Positions 16,763 through 25,514 of a stretch of 64,000 bases of DNA are shown here, in pieces. The notes beneath the pieces were generated by a model. That model worked only from the letters and a program-made list of their open reading frames with translations, ran no database searches and had not been told where the DNA came from. Origin of the DNA: Archangium sp. (GTDB lineage: Bacteria; Myxococcota; Myxococcia; Myxococcales; Myxococcaceae); NCBI GenBank assembly GCA_030695565.1, contig JAUYRZ010000048.1:1-64000 (forward strand). Reading direction: 5' to 3'. The first letter of the stretch is position 1; each line of letters starts with the position of its first letter. Position numbers and translations under genes: made by a program.

Positions 16763-17662
16763 CTAGCGGTTGTTCTGCGCCGCCAGCAGAGGCATCAACA
16801 TCTGCGCCGCACCCGAGCCCTGGGGCAGCAGCGTTACCGGTGCGCCACTGTCGAGCAGCTTCTGCGTCTCCAGCAGCTCGAACATCGCCTCCATCACCTC
16901 GGGATCGGCGGCGATCACCTGCAGCGCCTTGCCCACGATGAAGGGGCGCTGCGCGGCGGCGCGGGCGAACTCGGCGGCGGCCTTACTGTCTGCCGACGAC
17001 TTGATGATGTTCACCTGGTTGTGGCCGTCCTGGCTGATGGCCGAGGTCACCTGGCGCAGGCGGTTGACGACCTTCTCTTCGATGCCGCGGATCATCGCGA
17101 CGTCGCGGAAGTGCACCTTGCGAATGTAGACGGAGCCGAGCTGGTAACCCCACTCTGCCGAACGCGGCGTCACTTCGTTGCGCACCGCCTGGCTCATCAC
17201 GTGGCGGGTCTCGAGCATGTCACCCAGCTTCATGTTCGAGAGCGTCCGCACCGCGGCGTTGCTGACGTTGGCGCGCATCGAACCGCGCGGGTCGGCGTTC
17301 TTGAAGATGAACGACACCGGCTCGGCGACGTACATCTCGTACCAGATGCCGATGCCCATCGGAGCGCCTTCCTCCGAGTTGACCGGCTGGCTGCGCAGGT
17401 ACTCCTGGTCGAGGCGCAGATCGACCGAGTGCACCTTGCCGAAGAGCGGAATGAGCGCGGCCTTGATGCCGAGCTTCGCCCACAAGAAGTGCAGGCCCGG
17501 CTCGTTGATGGTGCCGAGCACTTCACCGAAGAGCGTGAACACCTTCGCGCGGCGCTCATCGATGGTGACGTAGAGGCCGAACGCCTTCGCGATGCCCAGG
17601 GCCATGGGGACACCGATGAGACAGGCGAAAAAACCGACGAACATCGAGATGAAGAAGTTCAC
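16763..17662 (-). CDS. SPFH/band-7 membrane protein (second of a pair)
   Basis: This 299-residue protein begins with a hydrophobic segment (residues 3-28). The SPFH core follows: FTLFGEVLGTINEPGLHFLW, VDLRLDQEYLRSQPVN, and a coiled helical tail (EEKVVNRLRQVTSAISQDGH, EFARAAAQRPFIVGKAL). A C-terminal PVTLLPQGSGAAQMLMPLLA segment is typical of stomatin-like oligomerisation regions. SPFH proteins form membrane-bound cages or microdomains that organise proteases and other enzymes. The gene start overlaps the stop of a second SPFH gene by four bases, the arrangement seen for HflK/HflC. Whether this pair serves FtsH is unknown. Confidence 0.85.
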   Translation of the reverse strand: MNFFISMFVGFFACLIGVPMALGIAKAFGLYVTIDERRAKVFTLFGEVLGTINEPGLHFLWAKLGIKAALIPLFGKVHSVDLRLDQEYLRSQPVNSEEGAPMGIGIWYEMYVAEPVSFIFKNADPRGSMRANVSNAAVRTLSNMKLGDMLETRHVMSQAVRNEVTPRSAEWGYQLGSVYIRKVHFRDVAMIRGIEEKVVNRLRQVTSAISQDGHNQVNIIKSSADSKAAAEFARAAAQRPFIVGKALQVIAADPEVMEAMFELLETQKLLDSGAPVTLLPQGSGAAQMLMPLLAAQNNR

Positions 17663-18666
17663 GGCTTGACCTCCACGAACGCGTTCTTGGCTTTGCTGAA
17701 GAGGCTGAGCTTCACGTTGCGCACGTACGCATCGAGCACGCCCGAGCCGCCGTTCTTCTTGAGGTCGGCCAGCTGCTGGGCGAGCTGCACCAGCGGCTCG
17801 ACTTCGGCCTGGCTGTTGAGGGTCTGAATTTCGACGGCGCGGCGCGACTGCACCAGCTTCTGATCGGCCGAGGCCTGGGCCAGCGAGACTTCGGCGCCGA
17901 CCGAGTTGTGCGCCGTGTTGATGGCGGCCAAAGCGCTCTCCACGTCGGGCGGCGGGTCGATGCCGGTGATGAGCGAGGCATCGAGCACGATGCCGTAGCG
18001 CGCGGTCGACGACATGCAGCCCTTGTCCATGTCTTCATTGAGCAGGCGCAGGTTCTTGCGCAGGTCGTTGATCGACACGCCCGCGGCGACCGCGAGATCC
18101 GCGCCGTGAGCGGCGGCCACTGCAGTCGCCCCGCTGGCGCCCGTGTCAGGCGCCTCGAACGAGGCGATCTTCTGGCGGAGGATCGACACGAAGTAGCCGA
18201 GCACGTGCACCAGCGGGCGCTTCACGCCGAAGATGTACGCGTAGAGGTTCTGATCGCTCACGCGGAAACGGAGCTGGCCGACCAGGCCGATGTTGAGCTG
18301 GTCCTTGGTGACGGCGTCGAGCTCGGTGCCTCCGCGGTTGGCGTTGATGTCTTCCGCGTCGAAGGCGAGGTTCACCGTCTCGGTGGCGATGGAGACCTTG
18401 TAGATCTTCTCCCAGGGCCACTTGAAGTACGGGCCGCCGGGCTGGATCACGGAGAGCTGAGGGTAGTTGTAGCGCTCGCGCTCATCGGGCCGCAGGTACT
18501 CGGACATGGGGTTGTCGAGCGTGGTGGTGGTCAGGCGCTGCGCGCGACCGAACGAGGTCTTCACCACGCGCTCGTTCTGGTTCACCGTGAAGAAGCCACG
18601 GATCACATAGACGAGCAGGAACCAGCCAACCGCCCCGAAGACCAGGCCGGCGAATGAAATCTCCAT
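17659..18666 (-). CDS. SPFH/band-7 membrane protein (first of a pair)
   Basis: The protein has 335 residues with one N-terminal membrane span (about 5-25), then NQNERVVKTSFGRAQRLTTT, the usual band-7 opening. GPYFKWPWEKIYKVSIATET and the RVSDQNLYAYIFGVKRP region complete the SPFH fold, and an Ala/Gln-rich helical tail follows (AEVSLAQASADQKLVQSRRA). It has an extra Ala/Gly-rich insert near residues 170-190. Its stop overlaps the next SPFH start, so the two subunits are probably made together and form a hetero-oligomer. Confidence 0.85.
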   Translation of the reverse strand: MEISFAGLVFGAVGWFLLVYVIRGFFTVNQNERVVKTSFGRAQRLTTTTLDNPMSEYLRPDERERYNYPQLSVIQPGGPYFKWPWEKIYKVSIATETVNLAFDAEDINANRGGTELDAVTKDQLNIGLVGQLRFRVSDQNLYAYIFGVKRPLVHVLGYFVSILRQKIASFEAPDTGASGATAVAAAHGADLAVAAGVSINDLRKNLRLLNEDMDKGCMSSTARYGIVLDASLITGIDPPPDVESALAAINTAHNSVGAEVSLAQASADQKLVQSRRAVEIQTLNSQAEVEPLVQLAQQLADLKKNGGSGVLDAYVRNVKLSLFSKAKNAFVEVKP

Positions 18667-18711
18667 ATGGGTACACCCCTCTTGAGTGACGTGCGGCTGC
18701 GCTCGCGGACC

Positions 18712-19503
18712 TTAGACCTGACGACCCAAGACGCTAGCGATTTCGCCGCTCGCAAATTCCGCCCACACCGGCGCGTGATCCGACGGCTGAGCCCCTTTTC
18801 GAGCGTCGCGATCGACGTCGACTTGCAGGCAGCGTGAGACGAGGTCGGGGCTCACCAAGATGTGATCGATGCGCAGGCCCTGATTCTTGTGAAAAGCGCC
18901 GGCCCGATAATCCCACCACGAGAAGCGCCCGCCTTCGGGGTGCCGCGCGCGGAAGAGATCGACCAGGGAGTTGGCCTTCACCATCGCGGCGAACGCTTCC
19001 CGCTCCTTGGGCGAGCAGAGTGTCTGGCCCTGCCACAACGCAGGGTCCCACGTGTCGAGGTCTTCGGGCGCCACGTTGAAGTCACCGCAGACCAGCAGCG
19101 GGCCCTTCGTGCTGGCGAGCCAGCGCGTCAGCTTCGCGTACCACTCCAATTTGTATTCGTAGGCGGGCGCGCCGAGCGCCTGACCATTCGGCGCGTAGAG
19201 CCCGACCACCCGAATGCCGCCGATGGACCCCGCGATGAGGCGCGCCTGCTCGTCGCCGTCACCCAGGTTGCGGGTGAGCTCGGTCATCGGCTGCTTCGAG
19301 AGGATCGCCACGCCGTTGTACGTCTTCTGCCCGAACACCTCGGCGCGGTAGCCGGCCGCTTCGATCTCGGTGCGCGGGAACTGCTCGTCGGTGCACTTGA
19401 GTTCTTGCAGACACAGCACGTCGGGCGAGCGGGTCTTCAGGTATTCGAGCAGCCGTTCGAGGCGCGCGCGGATCGAGTTGATGTTCCAGGTGACGATCTT
19501 CAC
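18712..19503 (-). CDS. xthA: Exodeoxyribonuclease III (AP endonuclease)
   Basis: The GTG at 19503 gives 263 residues beginning VKIVTWNINSIRARL, the standard start of the family. The longer open frame upstream overlaps the HDOD gene and lacks homology. Key motifs are LQELKC (metal-binding Glu), YNGVAILSK, GLYAPNG, GDFNVAPEDLD and the catalytic-site SDHAPVWA with RIDHILVS. The enzyme incises DNA at abasic sites and trims 3' blocked ends. It lies 32 bases downstream of the HDOD gene on the same strand. Confidence 0.95.
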   Translation of the reverse strand: MKIVTWNINSIRARLERLLEYLKTRSPDVLCLQELKCTDEQFPRTEIEAAGYRAEVFGQKTYNGVAILSKQPMTELTRNLGDGDEQARLIAGSIGGIRVVGLYAPNGQALGAPAYEYKLEWYAKLTRWLASTKGPLLVCGDFNVAPEDLDTWDPALWQGQTLCSPKEREAFAAMVKANSLVDLFRARHPEGGRFSWWDYRAGAFHKNQGLRIDHILVSPDLVSRCLQVDVDRDARKGAQPSDHAPVWAEFASGEIASVLGRQV

Positions 19504-19535
19504 CCCGCTGCTGTGCCGCGATGGCGGCGGCTTGT

Positions 19536-20630
19536 CTAGAAGTTGCTGCCCGTGCGTTTGCGCGCCGGCTGATGAAACGACGCGAGCACCGACTCCAGTT
19601 CGGTGCGCAGCTGGGTCTCCAGAGATCGCAACGCGAAGCCGTCGAGGTGCAGCGCCAGGCAGCTCTGGTCGATCTCCTGCTTGACCTGCGTCACCCTCCA
19701 CGGCTGGCGGAGGTACTGCACCAACGCGCTGGCCAACCGCACGCAGTGCACGTCGACGTATTCGCCATCGGCCGGCAGGTTGAGTTCGTGATGCCGCATG
19801 GCCACCAGGGTGCAGAAGCGGGGCAGGCTCCAGTCGGCATGCAGCTCTCCGCCGATTTCGACATGCACGCGTTCGACCACGCGGTCGATCTCGGTGCCTT
19901 CCAACTCGAAGCAGTGTTCGGTCATCGCCAGGGCGGCGACCGAGCGCAACGCCACCGAGCGGCCGAGATCGTGGAGGATGCCGGCGAGGAAGGCGTGATC
20001 ACTGCGGGCCCGTTTGACGCGCATGCACAACCACGCGGCCCCCCGAGCGGCGGCCACCGACTCCGCGAAGATGTCGTTCCACCGGCTGCCGAAGACGGCG
20101 AACTCGCTGCGCACCTGGGGTTGAAAGAGTGAACGCGCTGACACCATGCCAGCCACCCGGCCCACTTCGGTGAGCCCGAGCCTCGCCACCGCGTCGCGCA
20201 ACGTCTGGGTTTCCTGCACGCCCATGTACGCGGGCGAGTTGGCCACCTTGAGGATCGCCGCGGAGAACGCGGGATCTTGCGAGACGACGCGGGTGAGTTG
20301 CGAGAGCGAGAGGTCGGGTTCGGCGACCAGGTTGAGCACCTGCAGCGAGATCGCCGGCAAGGCGGAAGGCGCCGGCCGGTTCTTGCGGAAGTGAGCCAGC
20401 ACCCGCTCGGACAACAGGTCTTCGCGATCATGCTCCTCTGGGGTCAACGGCACCGGTGGGGGTTCGGTCTGACTCGTGAGGGCGAGCAGCTGCTCGAAGC
20501 TGGAGGTCGTGTCCAACCCGCCTGAGATCACCCTGAGCACCGGCGGATCACTGCGGATCGGCTGGGGTGCCGGCGGCAACTGCGGTCTCGGTGTCACGCG
20601 TTCCAACACGCGATGCAGCCAGTTCCACAT
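19536..20630 (-). CDS. HDOD domain signalling protein
   Basis: This 364-residue protein has a Pro-rich N-terminal region of about 80 residues and then an HDOD domain (about 85-290). Signatures are LPAISLQVLNLVAEPDLSLS, VSQDPAFSAAILKVANSP, LRDAVARLGLTEV and GILHDLGRSVALR, where HD survives. HDOD proteins are regulatory relatives of HD phosphohydrolases, often tied to chemotaxis, motility or c-di-GMP signalling, and usually lack enzymatic activity. No partner domain is present. It follows the ABC exporter genes and precedes xthA. Confidence 0.88.
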   Translation of the reverse strand: MWNWLHRVLERVTPRPQLPPAPQPIRSDPPVLRVISGGLDTTSSFEQLLALTSQTEPPPVPLTPEEHDREDLLSERVLAHFRKNRPAPSALPAISLQVLNLVAEPDLSLSQLTRVVSQDPAFSAAILKVANSPAYMGVQETQTLRDAVARLGLTEVGRVAGMVSARSLFQPQVRSEFAVFGSRWNDIFAESVAAARGAAWLCMRVKRARSDHAFLAGILHDLGRSVALRSVAALAMTEHCFELEGTEIDRVVERVHVEIGGELHADWSLPRFCTLVAMRHHELNLPADGEYVDVHCVRLASALVQYLRQPWRVTQVKQEIDQSCLALHLDGFALRSLETQLRTELESVLASFHQPARKRTGSNF

Positions 20631-20677
20631 GGTGATCCTCCTTCAGCGAGGGAGGACTGCACGTGTTGAGCCGCGAC

Positions 20678-21472
20678 CTAACCGCCTGCCGAGGTGTAGT
20701 GCCCGATGCTGCGCAGCCAGATGCGCCGGGCCACGGCGGCGAACACGAAGGCGCCCCCGATGCTCGAGACCAGCGTCATCGGCGCGAGCCGGCCCAGCAG
20801 CGCCTCCGCGGGAAAGGTGGTCATCACCGCGAGCGGGATCACGAAGGTGAAGAAGAACTTCACCGCGCCCCGAAACACCGACGACGGCCACCGCGCGGCA
20901 TCGAAGATCGAGCTGAACAAATAGGTGAGGTTGTCGACCTTCACCACGATGAAGGCCGCGGAGATGATCAGGATCCACAACGAATAGAGCAGCAGCGTGG
21001 CCACCGCGAAGAGCACCAACGCGGTCAACACGCCGAGCACCGACGGCCCGTGGCCAATCTGATGGAAGGCGATGCCGAACACGATGCCCGACGTCACCAG
21101 GCTGAAGACGCGCCAGAGCATGAAGCGCGAGGTCGACACCAGGAACTGTGCGTCGGCCGGCTTGAGCAGCACGAAGTCGAGCGTGCCCTTGCGGATGTGA
21201 TCGATCACCGCCTGCAACCCCGGGTTGATGGCGCCATCGAGCACGCCTTGCAGAAGAATGAAGCAGGCCGTCACCACCAGCGCTTCCCCGAAGCTCCAGC
21301 CGGGGATGCCCGGGCGCGTCTCTTCTCCGTACACCACGAAGAGCGGCACCACCGCGGTGGCTGTCCAGAACAAGGAGATGGCCGCGTCGACGAAGAAGTC
21401 GAAGCGGTACTGCGCAGCCAGGAGCGCAGAGGTACGCAGCTGCAGCCCGAGCAACCGGAGGTAGCGCGTCAT
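20678..21472 (-). CDS. ABC-2 type permease subunit
   Basis: The ATG at 21472 gives 264 residues and starts two bases after the previous permease stop; the long upstream extension lies within that gene. There are six predicted membrane spans. Features such as RKGTLDFVLLKPADAQFLVS and the closing SIGHYTSAGG match the COG3694-type ABC-2 permease that works with a second permease and an ATPase. The substrate is unknown. It is the last gene of the exporter unit. Confidence 0.85.
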   Translation of the reverse strand: MTRYLRLLGLQLRTSALLAAQYRFDFFVDAAISLFWTATAVVPLFVVYGEETRPGIPGWSFGEALVVTACFILLQGVLDGAINPGLQAVIDHIRKGTLDFVLLKPADAQFLVSTSRFMLWRVFSLVTSGIVFGIAFHQIGHGPSVLGVLTALVLFAVATLLLYSLWILIISAAFIVVKVDNLTYLFSSIFDAARWPSSVFRGAVKFFFTFVIPLAVMTTFPAEALLGRLAPMTLVSSIGGAFVFAAVARRIWLRSIGHYTSAGG

Positions 21473-21474
21473 CG

Positions 21475-22290
21475 TCAGCCCCCGAACGCCTGGAAACGTT
21501 TGATGCCGCTTCGCCAGAGGAGCAACGAGGCGACCACCATGAGGCCCGCCCAGGTGTACTGGCGGGCGAGCAGCGGCAAGGCGGCTTCGACGGTGAGCTG
21601 GCCCGTCATCAACTCGACCGGCAGGCCAATCTGGTAGCGGAACGGGAGCCACTGCGCGGCGATGCGCAGCCACTCAGGGAACAGCTCGAGCGGGAAGAGG
21701 TATCCGGAGAAGACGAAAAACGCGGCGAGCCACACGTCCATGATCTTGATCGAGCTGTCGATGAAGAAGCTCAAGCTGCCGATCGCCACGTTGGCGAAGA
21801 AGGTGATCAGCCACCCGCCGATCAGCGCCAGCGGCCACAAGAGCCAGACCTGCCACTGCGCGGTCATTCGGCTCAGCTCAGTGACCAGGAGAATCGCGAA
21901 CACCGGCAGGGTCACCACCGCGCGCATCGGCATGTAGGCGAGGTTCGACATCGCGAACGACAACACCGGGTGCATCGGGCGCAGCAGTCGCATCGACAAC
22001 ATGCCCTGGCGGACTTCGAAGTTGATCTCCCAGGCGGCCCACGCGGAGATCAGCTGGCGCACGATGAACACGCTCAGGAAGTAGGCCACGAACGCGCCGC
22101 TGCCCCACTGCTTGCCGCCCTGCCCCACCACCGGAGAGGCCTCGGCCACGGTGGTCCACAACATCATCATGATGAGCGGCATGGTGGTGGCGAACACCCA
22201 GACGAGCATCTCCGCCCGGTAGGCCACCGCTTCGGAGAACCCGATCTTCAGCAACGTGGGGATCGCACGGAGCGCGGCGAAGGTTTTCAC
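21475..22290 (-). CDS. ABC-2 type permease subunit
   Basis: This 271-residue protein has six membrane spans and the sequence YRAEMLVWVFATTMPLIMM near the N-terminus and QGMLSMRLLRPMHPVLS in the first cytoplasmic loop, as in COG4587-type permeases. It starts within the last codons of the ATPase gene (four-base overlap at 22287-22290) and the second permease starts two bases after its stop. The three together form an exporter with unknown cargo. Confidence 0.85.
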   Translation of the reverse strand: MKTFAALRAIPTLLKIGFSEAVAYRAEMLVWVFATTMPLIMMMLWTTVAEASPVVGQGGKQWGSGAFVAYFLSVFIVRQLISAWAAWEINFEVRQGMLSMRLLRPMHPVLSFAMSNLAYMPMRAVVTLPVFAILLVTELSRMTAQWQVWLLWPLALIGGWLITFFANVAIGSLSFFIDSSIKIMDVWLAAFFVFSGYLFPLELFPEWLRIAAQWLPFRYQIGLPVELMTGQLTVEAALPLLARQYTWAGLMVVASLLLWRSGIKRFQAFGG

Positions 22291-23276
22291 GCGACCTCCC
22301 TCGCGGCGCGGCTGCGGGAGAACAGCTCGCTCATCACCTCTTCGAGCGGCGGGTTCTCCACGTTGAGATCCTGCACGGGCAGGGTGGCCAGCGCCTTCGC
22401 CACCGCCGCGTTCATGGCCGACTGTTTGACCAGCAACACCGCCTGCGCAGGTTCGTGTTTCACGATGGTGCCCAGCTCAGCCACCTGCTCGCGGGACACC
22501 GGCGCAGAGAAGCGGAGCGTGAGCCGTTTCTCGGGCCGCACCTGGGTGACCAGGTCTTCCAGCTTGCCGTCGAAGGAGAGCGCGCCCTTGTCGATCACGA
22601 TCACCCGGGGGCAGAGCGCGGCGACGTCGTCCATGTAGTGCGAGGTCAGGATCAACGTGGCGCCGTGCTCCTCGTTGTAGCGGCGAATGAAGTCTCGCAT
22701 CGCCACCTGCATCGAGACGTCGAGGCCGATGGTGGGCTCGTCGAGGAAGAGCACCTTCGGGCCGTGAATCAGCGCGCCCGCCAGCTCGCACTTCATGCGC
22801 TCCCCCAGGGACAGTTGTCGCGTCGGCTTGGTGACCAGCTCGCCGAGCTCGAGCAGCTCGGTCAGCTCCTTGAGGCGCTTGGTGAAGTCGGCGCGCGGCA
22901 CGTCGTAGATGGCGCGGTTGAGCTCGTAGGTGTCGGCGGGCGGCAGATCCCACATGAGCTGCTGCTTCTGGCCCATCACCAACATGATCTTCTTGAGGAA
23001 CTCGTTCTCGCGCTTCTGGGGCGTGTGGCCGTCGACCGTCACTTCACCTGACGTCGGGTGGAGCAGGCCCGACGCCATCTTGAGCGTGGTGGTCTTGCCT
23101 GCTCCGTTGGGCCCGAGGAACCCGACCCGCTCTCCGGGGCTGATGGAGAAGTCGATGCCGTCCACCGCCTTGACGATCTCGTACTCGCGCTTGAACAGAG
23201 ATTTGAGCGCCGCCTTCAGGCCCGGCGGCCGTTTGTGTACCCGATAGTGCTTCCTGAGCCCGCTGAGGCGAATCAT
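22287..23276 (-). CDS. ABC-2 transporter ATP-binding protein
   Basis: The protein has 329 residues. Walker A is GPNGAGKTT (about 55-63), the Q-loop VMGQKQQLMWDLPP, the signature LSLGERMKCELA (variant of LSGGQ), Walker B KVLFLDEPTIGLD, and the switch His in LTSHYMDD. The N-terminal KALKSLFKREYEIVKAVDGI extension is typical of the COG4586 subfamily. It is first in the unit with two permeases and is divergent from the gene at 23328, 51 bases away. Confidence 0.93.
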   Translation of the reverse strand: MIRLSGLRKHYRVHKRPPGLKAALKSLFKREYEIVKAVDGIDFSISPGERVGFLGPNGAGKTTTLKMASGLLHPTSGEVTVDGHTPQKRENEFLKKIMLVMGQKQQLMWDLPPADTYELNRAIYDVPRADFTKRLKELTELLELGELVTKPTRQLSLGERMKCELAGALIHGPKVLFLDEPTIGLDVSMQVAMRDFIRRYNEEHGATLILTSHYMDDVAALCPRVIVIDKGALSFDGKLEDLVTQVRPEKRLTLRFSAPVSREQVAELGTIVKHEPAQAVLLVKQSAMNAAVAKALATLPVQDLNVENPPLEEVMSELFSRSRAAREVA

Positions 23277-23327
23277 GGGTCGCCTTTGTAACTGGCTCGT
23301 GCGCAGAACGCGCTATTGACCGCCCGC

Positions 23328-24059
23328 ATGAGCGACACGGCGATCATCGACGTCACCTTCATCGACGCTGAGACCAGCGACGAGTTCATGAAACTGAAGG
23401 TGCCGCTGCGCCAGCTGCCCGTGCGCGACACCACGCTGACGATCGGGAAAGACGACTGGCTGGTGCTCGACGTGACGCCCGGCCGCACCGAGGAGATCGT
23501 CAAGGCGGGCAAGGTCAGCCTCGTGCTGCGCAAGGTGCAGTACGTCAACCCGAACGACATCCTCTTCTCCCTGCCCACGGTGGCCGACGTCATCCCCGAA
23601 GAGGTGATGGAAGGTGACCTCAGCGACGCCTTGCAGATGCACGAAGACGACTGGCTGCAACTCGAGCTGGTCCCCCGCGAAACGGTATTCGAGGCGCAGG
23701 CCGACCTCGAGGCGGTGCGCACGGTGCTCGCCAACGAGCGGCAGGGCACCGGCTTCAAGCGGCTGCACGTGCGCATCGAGCTGCCGGCTCCGTTCGAGGA
23801 GCACCCCCGTTCGCTGGCCTCGTTGCGGGGCCTGTTTGGCGCGGTCCACCCGGTGGCGTACCGGGGTGGTGCGGGGGCGTTGAAGGGCTGTTTTGCCTTC
23901 AAGCTGCCTTCGGGAGTGTGGGTCTACGGGCAAGCGGCGGGCGACCAGGTGAAGGCGCTCGGCTTGACTGCTCCGGATGATGAGGCCTTGAGCCGATTGG
24001 AGGGGCTGACCTTGATCGACTGGTGCGCCGGGGAAGTGTACGAGGTGAAACATGGGTGA
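23328..24059 (+). CDS. Hypothetical protein upstream of Rsm22-like gene
   Basis: From the ATG at 23328 the protein has 243 residues; a TTG at 23316 is the first possible start. No signal peptide or membrane span is visible and no family was recognised. The protein is acidic, mostly alpha/beta in pattern, with a KVPLRQLPVRDTTLTIGKDDW region and a C-terminal domain starting about FKRLHVRIELPAPFEEHP. It overlaps the next gene by eight bases, so it is likely co-expressed with the methyltransferase. Confidence 0.7.
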   Translation: MSDTAIIDVTFIDAETSDEFMKLKVPLRQLPVRDTTLTIGKDDWLVLDVTPGRTEEIVKAGKVSLVLRKVQYVNPNDILFSLPTVADVIPEEVMEGDLSDALQMHEDDWLQLELVPRETVFEAQADLEAVRTVLANERQGTGFKRLHVRIELPAPFEEHPRSLASLRGLFGAVHPVAYRGGAGALKGCFAFKLPSGVWVYGQAAGDQVKALGLTAPDDEALSRLEGLTLIDWCAGEVYEVKHG

Positions 24060-25236
24060 CCCGACCCGTGATCTCGAGCAGTGGATTCCGCGGCTGATTG
24101 CCGTGTGGCGACGGCACCGCAAAGGCGGCAAGGCGCAGCAGGGCGGTCATGGCCGCCACCAGCGTGGCCGTTTCGAAGAAGACGAGCTGCCCGAAGGCAA
24201 GCTCACGCCCGATGAGCTGCGCGAGGTCGGCGCGGGCGTGAAGCAGCTGTCGATGGGCCTGACGCGCAATCGTGAGCTCGCGGGCGCCCGGTACATGGAC
24301 GACCCGAAGCTGCTCGGCGCGTACCTGCTGTTCTACTGGCCGGTCAGCTACGCACAGGCGCGCAGCACGTTGTCCGAGCTGACCAACCGTCCGCGCTCGG
24401 TGCTGGATCTCGGCTCAGGCCCGGGGCCCCTCGCGTTTGCCGCGCTCGATGCCGGTGCGGCCACGGTGGTGGCAGCGGATCGCAGCAAGCCCGCGCTCGA
24501 TCTCGCGAAGGCGCTCGCCACCGAAGCAGGTGAAGGCCTGGGCACCCGCGAGTGGAGCCCGGAGAAGCCGCTGCCCGATGGGAAGTACGACCTGATCACC
24601 ATGGGGCACGTGGTGAACGAGTTGTTCAATGGGCAGATCGCGCCACGTGCCGACCTGCTCGAGAAGATCCTCGAGCGGGTGAACCCGAACGGCTCGCTGG
24701 TGGTGATTGAGCCCGCGCTGCGCGACACCTCGCGGGCGCTGCTGCAGGTGCGTGATGCGCTGGTGAACAAAGGCTTCGCGGTGCGCGCGCCGTGTCTGTT
24801 CCGCGGGAATTGTCCGGCGCTGATCAAGGAGTCGGATTGGTGTCACGCCGAACGGTCGTGGCGCATGCCGGGCCTGGTGGAGGATCTCGCGCGCACTGCG
24901 GGGCTGAACAAGGAGTCGCTCAAGATGAGCTACCTGGTGCTCGCTCCGAAGGGTGAGCCGTGGGCCACGCCGCCGCCGGGCACCTTGTTCCGCATCGTGT
25001 CCGAGCCTCTCGAGGGCAAAGGCCGTCGCCGCTTCATGGCGTGCGGGCCGGATGGTCGCGTGGGCCTGGCGATGCAGGAGAAGCACGAGTCGCCGACGAA
25101 CCGGCTCTTCTTCAAGATCGCGCGCGGTGACGTCATTCGCATCACCGACACGGAAGAGCGTGGTGATGGGCGGGCGCTGACCGAGAAGTCGACGGTCGAA
25201 GTGGTTGCCAGTGCAGGCAAGCCGGTGCTCCCGTAA
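24052..25236 (+). CDS. Rsm22-like SAM-dependent methyltransferase
   Basis: This 394-residue protein has a Lys/Arg-rich N-terminus, a SAM-binding motif VLDLGSGPGPLAFAAL (about 115-130) and MGHVVNELF. It also has the Rsm22 hallmark Cys cluster CLFRGNCPAL...SDWCHAERSW. Rsm22 in mitochondria supports small-ribosomal-subunit assembly and carries an Fe-S cluster; bacterial relatives are poorly studied. A C-terminal beta domain (LFRIVSEPLEGKGRRRFMAC) is also present in the family. Likely substrate is rRNA or a ribosomal protein, by inference. The stop is followed by a hairpin at 25288. Confidence 0.85.
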   Translation: MGDPTRDLEQWIPRLIAVWRRHRKGGKAQQGGHGRHQRGRFEEDELPEGKLTPDELREVGAGVKQLSMGLTRNRELAGARYMDDPKLLGAYLLFYWPVSYAQARSTLSELTNRPRSVLDLGSGPGPLAFAALDAGAATVVAADRSKPALDLAKALATEAGEGLGTREWSPEKPLPDGKYDLITMGHVVNELFNGQIAPRADLLEKILERVNPNGSLVVIEPALRDTSRALLQVRDALVNKGFAVRAPCLFRGNCPALIKESDWCHAERSWRMPGLVEDLARTAGLNKESLKMSYLVLAPKGEPWATPPPGTLFRIVSEPLEGKGRRRFMACGPDGRVGLAMQEKHESPTNRLFFKIARGDVIRITDTEERGDGRALTEKSTVEVVASAGKPVLP

Positions 25237-25287
25237 GCCCTGGGGAAGGCAGCAGGGCCACGATCAATCGAAGCACGTCGCGCGCAG

Positions 25288-25310
25288 GCCCCTCGCTCCG
25301 AGCAAGGGGC
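25288..25310 (+). terminator. Hairpin after the Rsm22-like gene
   Basis: GCCCCT-c-GCT-ccg-AGC-a-AGGGGC folds into a strong stem of about ten pairs with one mismatch. There is only a short TT after it. In GC-rich genomes such hairpins may still end transcription, so this is a moderate call. Confidence 0.5.
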
Positions 25311-25326
25311 TTCAGCTGATCCGGTT

Positions 25327-25423
25327 GTTACGGATTCTGCATCGAGATGCACTTTCGGCCCACAGATCCGCGCTTTCCGTACTGAGAGAGGCTCGAATCG
25401 AATCTCGATGGAGTATCCGTAAC
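25327..25423. repeat. 97-base imperfect palindrome with 22-base arms
   Basis: Bases 25327-25348 (starting GTTACGGAT and ending CATCGAGAT) are the inverse of 25402-25423 with 20 of 22 matches, and pairing can extend one base outward. The 53-base interior is partly palindromic (TTCGGCC against the reverse of GGCTCGAA). The stretch is noticeably less GC-rich than its surroundings. It lies in the convergent gap between the Rsm22-like and anti-sigma genes. It could be a small non-autonomous mobile element, a structured RNA or a bidirectional terminator. Confidence 0.7.
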
Positions 25424-25514
25424 AGCACCAGATGAACATCTGCGCTCGAGGCAGAGAGGCCTGCTCGCGACCGTCCCGGGAGCAGACCCAACAACAGCCG
25501 CGCACTTCAAGGCG

